A stretch of DNA of 7,345 nucleotides from Longimicrobium sp. (GTDB lineage: Bacteria > Gemmatimonadota > Gemmatimonadetes > Longimicrobiales > Longimicrobiaceae). A program made the position numbers and the translations under genes. The stretch lies in NCBI GenBank assembly GCA_030446945.1, contig JAUJMI010000027.1, positions 1 through 7,345 on the forward strand, given 5' to 3'. Shown here piece after piece: positions 1 to 7,345 of this stretch; within the stretch, counting starts at the first letter, position 1, and the number at the start of each line of letters is the position of its first letter. The notes beneath the pieces were generated by a model, which was not told the DNA's origin, did no database searches, and saw only the letters and a program-made list of their open reading frames with translations.

Positions 1-1765
<1,765 letters not shown>

Positions 1766-1766
<1 letters not shown>

Positions 1767-3046
1767 TGGTCCCGAACCCCGACCGGGCCTCCGCACCCGA
1801 TCCAGTCGAACTGCGGCGCGAGGCGCGGGCGGAGGAGGCGCCGAGGACACACGAGGAGGCCGTCCGCAACGCGCGCATCATGATCGTGGACGACGAGCCC
1901 ACCAACGTCCTCCTCCTGGAGCGCATCCTCCGCCGGGCCGGCTACACCCGCCTGACCGGGATCACCGACTCGCGCCAGGTGCTGGCGCGCGTGCACGAGA
2001 CCGGGCCGGACCTGATCCTCCTGGACCTCCACATGCCGCACCTCACGGGCAACGAGGTGCTGGTGCAGCTCAGGGCGGAGCTCCCGGCGGGCGTGTACCT
2101 CCCCGTCCTCGTTCTTTCCGCCGACAAGCTGCAGAAGGCACGAAACGATGCGCTGGCGTCGGGAGCGCAGGACTTCCTCGTCAAACCGTTCGACCGCGGG
2201 GAGGTGCTGCTGCGCGTCCGCAACCTGCTGGAAACGCGGCTACTGCACCTGGCGTTGCGCGGCCACAACGAGCGGCTGGAGGAGGAAGTCCGGGATCGCA
2301 CGCGGGATCTCAGCGAGGCGCTGCACGCCGCGGAAGCGGCCAGCCGGGCCAAGACCCAGTTCCTCGGCAACATGAGCCACGAGCTGCGCACCCCGCTCAC
2401 CACGTTGCGCGGTCCGCTGATGCTGGTGGGGAAGCTGGAGGGTGAGCGGATGTCCGCCCGCGGGCGGCAGATGCTGGAGGTCGCCCTCCGCGCGGGCGCG
2501 CGGCTGGAGAAGGGGCTGCTGGACGTCCTTCTCCTCTTCGACCTGCAGGCCGGCGCTGCCGTCCCGGTACTCTCGGAGGTGGACTGGGATGCCCTGATGC
2601 GGGAGCTGGCTGGCGAGTTCGGGCCCGTGGCGGCGGGGAAGGGGCTGGCCTTCGCCGCGCACGCACCGGCGGGGCTCGCGCCCACGCACGCGGATGGGGC
2701 GCGACTCAAGGAGGTGCTCCGGCGGCTGGTCGACAACGCGGTGCGCTTCACGACGGCCGGTGCCATCACAATAGAGGTGCTCGCGGACGAGGGAGCGGCC
2801 ACAGCGATCCGGGTGCGCGACACGGGTCCGGGAATTCCTGCGGATCGCATCGACGCCGTGTTCGAGGCGTTCGAACAGGTGGACAACAGCGAAACCCGCA
2901 TACACCAGGGCTTCGGCCTCGGGCTGGCGATCGCGCGAGCGCTCTGCACGCTGCTGGGGTGCACCCTCGCCGTGGAGAGCGAGCCCGGCGCTGGATCGGC
3001 GTTCAGCATCCTCATCCCGCCGGAGCAGGGGGCGGCCGCAAACTGA
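1766..3046 (+). CDS. Receiver-first sensor histidine kinase (REC-HisKA-HATPase), soluble
   Basis: A 426-residue protein. The frame is open far upstream, but that part is out of frame with gene 1, so the first sensible start is the ATG at 1766, which shares its A with the upstream TGA (TGATG at 1764-1768). The nearest Shine-Dalgarno-like GGAGG (1736-1740) is 25 bases away, so translation is probably coupled to gene 1. An ATG at 1880 would cut into the first receiver strand and is unlikely. A charged N-terminal tail of about 35 residues precedes a receiver (about 37-155: Asp42/Asp43, phospho-acceptor Asp87 in LILLDLHMP, Ser118, Lys140). A long charged helix (about 156-198) leads to HisKA with His205 in SHELRTPL, then HATPase with N-box Asn324, G1 DTGPGIP from Asp352 and G2 GFGLGL from Gly382. 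There is no membrane segment and no sensory PAS or GAF domain, so the receiver is the likely input, perhaps phosphorylated by a neighbouring kinase (inference). Its kinase core differs clearly from those of both neighbours. Confidence 0.92.
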
Positions 3047-3079
3047 GAGTTCCGCCGCGCCAAGAGGACTTTGGAGCGG

Positions 3080-3099
3080 CCGCGCGCTTCGCGGCGCGG
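3080..3099 (+). other. GC-rich inverted repeat between genes 2 and 3
   Basis: CCGCGC (3080-3085) pairs perfectly with GCGCGG (3094-3099) around an 8-base loop, 33 bases after the stop of the receiver-first kinase. No T-run follows, so it does not meet the usual picture of an intrinsic terminator. It could weaken read-through into gene 3 or be chance in such GC-rich DNA. Confidence 0.3.
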
Positions 3100-3102
3100 G
3101 AA

Positions 3103-3108
3103 TTGACA
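3103..3108 (+). promoter_or_regulatory. Possible -35 element (TTGACA) upstream of the CHASE3 kinase gene
   Basis: A perfect TTGACA lies 44 bases before the ATG at 3153, directly after the GC hairpin. At the usual 17-base spacing the sequence is GCTCAC, not a TATAAT-like box, so a standard sigma-70 promoter is not complete. The hexamer may be chance, or the host may tolerate a poor -10. It is the only promoter-like signal in the 106-base gap. Confidence 0.25.
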
Positions 3109-3152
3109 GCAAGAGCGTAGGTGAAGCTCACCCCCGGTTTTCGGAGCCCGTG

Positions 3153-6100
3153 ATGCACCCCTCGCCGACACCGCCGCAGGCAAACGCGTCCCCTCCGCGG
3201 GCCACAGTAAAGCTCTCTCCGCTGGCGCGCATCGTGGCCAGCGGGCTTCCCGCGCTGGTGGTGCTCGTCTTTGGCCTGGTGGTCCACTCCGCGTACCGGC
3301 GCACACTGGAGAACGCCGCGGCGGTGGAGCGCGGCGCCCGCGTGTCGCGGACGCTGGAACAGCTGCTGTCGCGCCTCAAGGACGCCGAGACTGCCCAGCG
3401 CGGCTACGTCCTAACCGGGGACGAGAGCTACCTGCAGCCGTACCGCGGCGTCCGCGGCGACGCGGCACAGGCGATCGCCACACTTCAGCGGCTGGTGGAG
3501 CCCGCGGACCAGCGCGCACGGCTCGACACCCTGCGCACGCGGGTGGACGCGCGCCTGGCGATCTCGGATCGCATTGTGGCGCTGCGCCGCACCGCCGGCG
3601 AGCCCGCCGCGGAGGCGGCCATCCGCAGCGGAGAGGGGAAAGCGGCCATGGACGAGATCCGCGCCCGCGTGGCGCGCCTGGAGGGGCGGCAGGCCGCGCT
3701 CCTGGCCCTGCGCACGGCGGCTGAGGAGCGCACCGCCCGGCGCACGACGGCGCTCCTGGTGGGAGGCACGATCCTGTGCGGTCTCCTGGCGCTCGGGGTG
3801 AACCTGATCCTGGCGCGCTATGGATGGGAGCAGGCCCGCACGGCCCGCGAGATGGAGGAGCAGAACCACCTGCTGGAGGAGCAGGCGGTGGAGCTGGAGC
3901 TCCAGGGGCAGGCGCTCCAGGAGAACGCCGTGGAGCTTGAGGAGGCGTACGGCGCCCTGCAGGAGAGGGAGGAGCGGTTCCGGGCGCTGATCGAGAACGC
4001 TTCGGACGTCATCACCGTGCTCGCGCCCGACGGGGGGATCCGCTACGAGAGCCCCTCGCTGGAGCGCATCCTGGGCTACACGCCCGAGGAGATGCTGGGG
4101 CGCAACGCGCTGGACTACATCCATCCGGAGGACGCACCCTCAGTCTACAGCGTGATCGAGGGGCTCACGCGCGTGCCGGGGTCGCTCCTCTCCGCGGAGT
4201 TCCGCTTCCTGCACAAGGACGGCTCGTGGGTCACCTTCGAGTCGGTGGGAAGGAACCTGCTGGACCACCCCTCCGTAAACGGCATCGTCGCCAACTCCCG
4301 CGACATCACGGCGCGCAAGCTGGTGCAGGAGAAGGAGACGGCCCTTGCCGCCGAAAAGGCCGCGCGCGCCGCGGCCGAGCACGGCGAGGCGCGCATCCGC
4401 GACATTCTGGAGAGCGTGACGGACGCCTTCTACGCGCTGGACCCCGAGTGGCGCTTCACCCTCGCCAATGGCCCCGCCGAGCGAATGTTCGGGGCAGAGC
4501 GCGGCGGGCTGGTGGGCCGCAACGTCTGGGAGGTTGCCCCGCAGGCAGTGGGCTCGCCCGTGCACCAGGCCGCCCTTTACTCCATGGCGGAGCGCGCCTC
4601 TGTCGAGGTGGAGGCGCCGTCGGTGCTCGCCACGGACCGCTGGTTCCACTACCACCTCTACCCCGCGCACGAGGGGGTAGTGTTGTACGCGCGCGACGTT
4701 ACCGAGTCTCGGCAACTGCAACACGCGCTGGAGCAGAGCGAGGAGGCGATCCGCGGGCTTCACGACATCACCGCTTCGCGCCAGTACACCTTCGAGGAGA
4801 AGGTGCAGCGTCTGCTCCAGATGGGCTCCGAGTTCTTCCAGCTCCCGGCTGGTCTCCTCTCCCACGTGGAGGGAGAGAGGTTCCTGGTGGAGGTGGCGAC
4901 CGAGTCCTGCACGGTGGCTACCGGCGAAGCGGTACCGCTCGGCGACACGTACTGCTCCGCCACCCTCCTCTCGCACGAGCCGGTGTCGTTCGCGCACGCG
5001 GGCGCCACGGAGTGGAGGTCGCACCGGGGCTATGCGCGACATGGGGTCGAAGCCTACCTGGGCACCGCTGTCGTGGTGGCGGGGCGCCCGTACGGCACTC
5101 TGTGCTTCACCGGGCCCGAGCCGCGAGCCCACGATTTCACCGGAGCCGAGCGGGACTTCCTGCGGTTGATGGCGCAGTGGGTGGGCGGCGAAATCGAGCG
5201 GAGGCAGGGCGAGGACCGACTGCGCACCGCAAAGGAGGAGGCCGAGGCGGCGAACCGGGCCAAGAGCGAGTTCCTGAGCCGCATGAGCCACGAGTTGAGG
5301 ACTCCCCTGAACGCCATCCTGGGCTTCGGGCAGCTGCTGGAGATGGACGCAGCGGACCCGGACACGGCCGAGAGCGTGGAGCAGATCCTGAGGGCGGGGC
5401 GCCACCTGCTGGCTCTGATCGACGAGGTGCTGGACCTGGCCCGCATCGAGGCGGGGCGCATGAGCCTCTCCGTGGAGCCGGTGGCGGTGCAGGAGGTGGT
5501 GCGCGAGAGCCTGGACCTGGTGCGCCACATGGCCGCCGAGCACGGCGTCGCCCTCCATGCCGCGGCGGCGCTGGAGTGTCCGTACACAGCGGCCGCGGAC
5601 ATGCAGCGGCTGAAGCAGGTGCTGCTCAACCTGCTGAGCAACGCGATCAAGTACAACCGGCGCGGCGGCACCGTCACCCTCACCTGCGAGCCCGTCGCCG
5701 GGGAGCTGCTGTGCATCGCGGTGCAGGATACCGGCTTCGGGATCCCCGCCGGGCGGCTGGCGCAGCTCTTCACCCCTTTCGAGCGGCTTGGCGCCGAAGA
5801 GGGGAGCGTACAGGGGACCGGATTGGGGCTGGCGCTCTCCCGCGGCCTTGTGGAGGCGATGGGCGGGCGTATGGGAGTGGAGAGCATGGAGGGCGTGGGG
5901 AGCCGATTCCAAGTTGAGATACCCATGGTCGCGGCCCCGGAGGAGGGCCCGGGAGGGGAAACGCCGGAGGAGGAGAGTGCCCGCCCCGCCGCGCCCGGCG
6001 GAACGCGCACGGTCCTTGTGGTGGAGGACAACCCCTGGAACGTGCGCCTCCTGGAGCGGCTCTTCTCCAGCCGGCCGGACTTGCGGCTGGAGGTGGCGAT

Positions 6101-6374
6101 GACGGGGAGCCGCGGACTGGAGCTGGCGCGCGAGCATCGGCCGGACCTGATCCTCCTCGACCTGAACCTCCCGGACATTTCGGGCGAGGACGTGCTCCAG
6201 CGCGTCCGGCGCGACCCGGCGCTGCGCGACGTCCCCATTCTCATGGTGAGCGGAGACGCCATGCGCGCGAGCATGGAGCGGATGAGGCAGCTCGGGGTGC
6301 GGGACTACATCACCAAGCCCTACTCGCTGGATAAGTTGCTGGACACGATCGACGGGCACCTGCCCCGGGATTGA
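3153..6374 (+). CDS. Membrane-bound hybrid sensor histidine kinase (CHASE3-PAS-PAS-GAF-HisKA-HATPase-receiver)
   Basis: A 1073-residue protein. ATG at 3153 is preferred over the adjacent GTG at 3150 because GGAG at 3143-3146 sits 6 bases before the ATG. Order: TM1 about 27-47; extracytoplasmic CHASE3-like helical domain about 55-195, with the family signature DAETAQRGYVLTG from Asp77; TM2 about 199-221; coiled coil 226-271; PAS/PAC 1 about 275-388; PAS/PAC 2 about 413-520; GAF about 536-683 with a PLGDTYC motif (Cys601); HisKA with His713 in SHELRTPLN; HATPase with N-box Asn830, G1 DTGFGIP from Asp859 and G2 GTGLGL from Gly888; an acidic, Pro/Gly-rich linker; receiver with Glu958/Asp959, phospho-acceptor Asp1003, Ser1033 and Lys1055. 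All phosphotransfer residues are present. CHASE3 would sense something outside the membrane, the PAS and GAF domains cytoplasmic cues; the ligands are not readable from sequence. The kinase-receiver part is a paralogue of that in gene 1. No output domain is present. Confidence 0.95.
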   Translation: MHPSPTPPQANASPPRATVKLSPLARIVASGLPALVVLVFGLVVHSAYRRTLENAAAVERGARVSRTLEQLLSRLKDAETAQRGYVLTGDESYLQPYRGVRGDAAQAIATLQRLVEPADQRARLDTLRTRVDARLAISDRIVALRRTAGEPAAEAAIRSGEGKAAMDEIRARVARLEGRQAALLALRTAAEERTARRTTALLVGGTILCGLLALGVNLILARYGWEQARTAREMEEQNHLLEEQAVELELQGQALQENAVELEEAYGALQEREERFRALIENASDVITVLAPDGGIRYESPSLERILGYTPEEMLGRNALDYIHPEDAPSVYSVIEGLTRVPGSLLSAEFRFLHKDGSWVTFESVGRNLLDHPSVNGIVANSRDITARKLVQEKETALAAEKAARAAAEHGEARIRDILESVTDAFYALDPEWRFTLANGPAERMFGAERGGLVGRNVWEVAPQAVGSPVHQAALYSMAERASVEVEAPSVLATDRWFHYHLYPAHEGVVLYARDVTESRQLQHALEQSEEAIRGLHDITASRQYTFEEKVQRLLQMGSEFFQLPAGLLSHVEGERFLVEVATESCTVATGEAVPLGDTYCSATLLSHEPVSFAHAGATEWRSHRGYARHGVEAYLGTAVVVAGRPYGTLCFTGPEPRAHDFTGAERDFLRLMAQWVGGEIERRQGEDRLRTAKEEAEAANRAKSEFLSRMSHELRTPLNAILGFGQLLEMDAADPDTAESVEQILRAGRHLLALIDEVLDLARIEAGRMSLSVEPVAVQEVVRESLDLVRHMAAEHGVALHAAAALECPYTAAADMQRLKQVLLNLLSNAIKYNRRGGTVTLTCEPVAGELLCIAVQDTGFGIPAGRLAQLFTPFERLGAEEGSVQGTGLGLALSRGLVEAMGGRMGVESMEGVGSRFQVEIPMVAAPEEGPGGETPEEESARPAAPGGTRTVLVVEDNPWNVRLLERLFSSRPDLRLEVAMTGSRGLELAREHRPDLILLDLNLPDISGEDVLQRVRRDPALRDVPILMVSGDAMRASMERMRQLGVRDYITKPYSLDKLLDTIDGHLPRD
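3876..3959 (+). repeat. Two-heptad (42-base) tandem repeat coding for the coiled-coil linker
   Basis: Residues 242-255 and 256-269 of the CHASE3 kinase are two consecutive 14-residue units, EEQAVELELQGQAL and QENAVELEEAYGAL, with 9 of 14 positions the same. They lie between TM2 and the first PAS domain. Fourteen residues are two heptads, as expected for a signalling helix that transmits motion from membrane to cytoplasm and that can change length without losing register. Confidence 0.6.
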
Positions 6375-6604
6375 CGCGGCAGACGCTGGAGCGAGATGGG
6401 AACTCTCCAGCGGCGGAAGTGCGCGGCCGAATGGAATGCCTGCCGTGGGGGGAAAGTGGTGAGGCAGCTGCACGTGAATTCACCAGCCGCGAGCTGTGCT
6501 TCCTGGCCGGGTGTGCCGAGTTTGCTCGGGCGGTTCTGACGCTTCCTCGATGTGGATCAGCGAGGGTCTATCCGACTGACCGCTCCGAGTCACGTCAGGT
6601 GCAG

Positions 6605-6620
6605 GCCCGGGTGGCCGGGC
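6605..6620. other. Short perfect GC hairpin downstream of the CHASE3 kinase
   Basis: GCCCGG (6605-6610) and CCGGGC (6615-6620) form a perfect 6-bp stem with a GTGG loop, 230 bases after the kinase stop. The following bases are AAAGGACC, with no T-run on either strand, so it is not a standard intrinsic terminator. It may still help define the 3' end of the transcript. Confidence 0.3.
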
Positions 6621-6665
6621 AAAGGACCTCAGCGGCGTCACTTGCGGACGCGATGCCGACCCGGC

Positions 6666-6689
6666 ATTGTACCGTGAAGGTCGTACAAT
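6666..6689. promoter_or_regulatory. Operator-like inverted repeat ATTGTAC-N10-GTACAAT
   Basis: ATTGTAC (6666-6672) and GTACAAT (6683-6689) are perfect 7-base inverted arms separated by 10 bases. A further copy of the right-arm core, TCGTACA, occurs at 6710-6716, exactly 29 bases after the TCGTACA at 6681-6687. The arms are AT-richer than the surroundings. The geometry suits a dimeric DNA-binding protein, but the regulator is unknown and no promoter was identified beside it. Confidence 0.35.
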
Positions 6690-7116
6690 CCGTGTTCATC
6701 CCACGATTCTCGTACATCCCCTCGCCGCCGGACCGAATCGCGGAACCACCTTCTAGGCCGGGTGTTTGACGCTTTGAACCATCAGTGGGCGTTGGGCGGC
6801 ATCAACCCATTCGAAAGCTCCGCCCCCGTTGCGCGAAGAGTGCCGCCGTGGGATTCTTCCCCGAACTGCTAGCTGCCGCCGCCGCGCGGAAACCGCCGGA
6901 GGTGATTTTCATCGCATCGTGTGGAACAGCAGGCTGCGAGCGAGTGATGATTCATGTCACAGCGGAGGATCTCCTGCGCGCCGCATCGCCCTCGTAGACG
7001 AATCACTGTGTTCGGCCGCTCCGCCCGCTGCGTGCAGGGTGAATCCGGCCGTCGAACCTGTTCCGTATAGCTCCAGACCGGCTGCGAACGCGGACGAATC
7101 CACTTGCTGGGAGCAC

Positions 7117-7215
7117 ATGACGGCACTGGAGAGAGCCGGTCTCGGAATCGTGAGTCTGCTGTACGGTCTTTGCCTTGTCGTGTACACCGTGGTTCTCGGA
7201 GTCGTCGCGGTTTGA
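7117..7215 (+). CDS. Possible small single-pass membrane protein (32 residues)
   Basis: The ATG at 7117 follows GGGAG (7109-7113) at a short 3-base spacing. The peptide has a short polar N-terminus (MTALERAG) and then a nearly continuous hydrophobic segment to its end (about residues 9-32, rich in Leu, Val, Gly and Tyr), which would fit one membrane helix with the N-terminus in the cytoplasm. The frame stays open upstream to about 6829, but that part is Pro/Ala-rich and unconvincing, so a short product is the better reading. Third-position GC (about 20 of 31 codons) is weaker than in the kinases, and AGA occurs, which argues for caution. No family was recognised; function unknown. A chance open frame remains possible. 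Confidence 0.3.
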   Translation: MTALERAGLGIVSLLYGLCLVVYTVVLGVVAV

Positions 7216-7345
7216 ATGATCCTGATCGTTGCAGCTCTCGCTGTACGGCTGGGTGCCACATCTCGGGGCGGGCTTCAATCCAACCGCACGCACCGCAAGC
7301 TCCAGGGTTGAGCCGTGTCCAGCCCCCAATGAATCCGAAGCGGAG

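Larger units (their letters stand above)
6375..7116. other. Long stretch without a convincing gene
   Basis: After the CHASE3 kinase stop I find no open frame here with recognisable domains, a good ribosome binding site or the strong third-position GC bias of the kinases. The frames that stay open (starting near 6371, 6785 and 6829) give Arg/Ser/Pro-rich translations typical of non-coding GC-rich DNA. The stretch looks less GC-rich than the kinase genes. It holds a small GC hairpin (6605-6620) and a GTAC-type inverted repeat (6666-6689). No tRNA, rRNA, riboswitch or insertion sequence end was recognised. It could be a spacer, decayed coding sequence or an unrecognised regulatory RNA. Confidence 0.5.

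Noticed and set aside
1942..3306. 454-codon open frame on the - strand
   Set aside because: Ser/Arg-rich antisense shadow of gene 2 running into the start of gene 3; no recognisable motif.
4226..5917. 563-codon + strand open frame inside gene 3
   Set aside because: Arg/Gly-rich translation in another frame of an intact kinase gene; no domain.
4140..6473. 777-codon open frame on the - strand
   Set aside because: It lies opposite the PAS-GAF-kinase-receiver part of gene 3. Its His/Gln/Leu/Arg-rich translation shows no domain and reflects the antisense of GC-biased codons.
6371..6769. 132-codon open frame starting with TTG at the gene 3 stop
   Set aside because: The start overlaps the stop of gene 3, but the product has no motif, mixed composition and weak codon bias; the overlap alone is not enough to call it.
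6940..6970. Short palindrome ATGATTCAT with flanking GTGA/TCAC
   Set aside because: The arms are only four bases and the flanking bases do not extend the symmetry; likely chance.
6785..6997. 70-codon open frame in the distal stretch
   Set aside because: No ribosome binding site or recognisable motif was seen, and it overlaps the frame from 6829; probably chance.
6869..7329. Overlapping - strand open frames near the right end
   Set aside because: Compositions are Arg/Ser/Thr-rich without hydrophobic or domain patterns, and the frames conflict with each other.
7329..7345. ATG at 7329 that stays open to the right edge
   Set aside because: Only five full codons are visible and no ribosome binding site precedes it, so it cannot be told from chance.

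Overview
The window is a very GC-rich stretch of bacterial DNA. Its first 6.4 kb is filled by three sensor histidine kinases, all on the + strand. Composition, codon use and the style of the multi-domain hybrid kinases suggest an environmental bacterium with a large signalling repertoire. Gemmatimonadota (a Longimicrobium-like lineage) is my best guess, with Myxococcota as an alternative. There is no rRNA or housekeeping marker here, so this is impression, not proof.

Layout: (1) bases 1-1766 hold the 3' part of a hybrid kinase that begins left of the window: end of a PAS/PAC module, GAF, HisKA, HATPase and a C-terminal receiver. (2) Bases 1766-3046 hold a second, soluble kinase with the receiver at the N-terminus, followed by HisKA and HATPase; its ATG overlaps the stop codon of gene 1. 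(3) A 106-base gap (3047-3152) contains a GC hairpin and a perfect TTGACA hexamer. (4) Bases 3153-6374 hold a large membrane-bound hybrid kinase: TM, CHASE3, TM, coiled coil, PAS, PAS, GAF, HisKA, HATPase, receiver. (5) Bases 6375-7345 lack any convincing long gene. This stretch has a GTAC-type inverted repeat, a small GC hairpin and a possible 32-residue membrane peptide near the right end.

Together the genes look like a signalling cluster: two hybrid kinases with closely related catalytic and receiver modules but different sensory parts flank a receiver-kinase of another subfamily. Every key phosphotransfer residue I looked for is present. No HPt protein and no DNA-binding response regulator is encoded in the window, so the output must lie elsewhere. 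The most notable observation is that the HisKA-HATPase-receiver modules of genes 1 and 3 align at a constant spacing of 4626 bases at every motif checked, although the linker inside that block has diverged. This points to an old local duplication with exchanged sensory heads. I see no CRISPR, mobile element, tRNA or rRNA.
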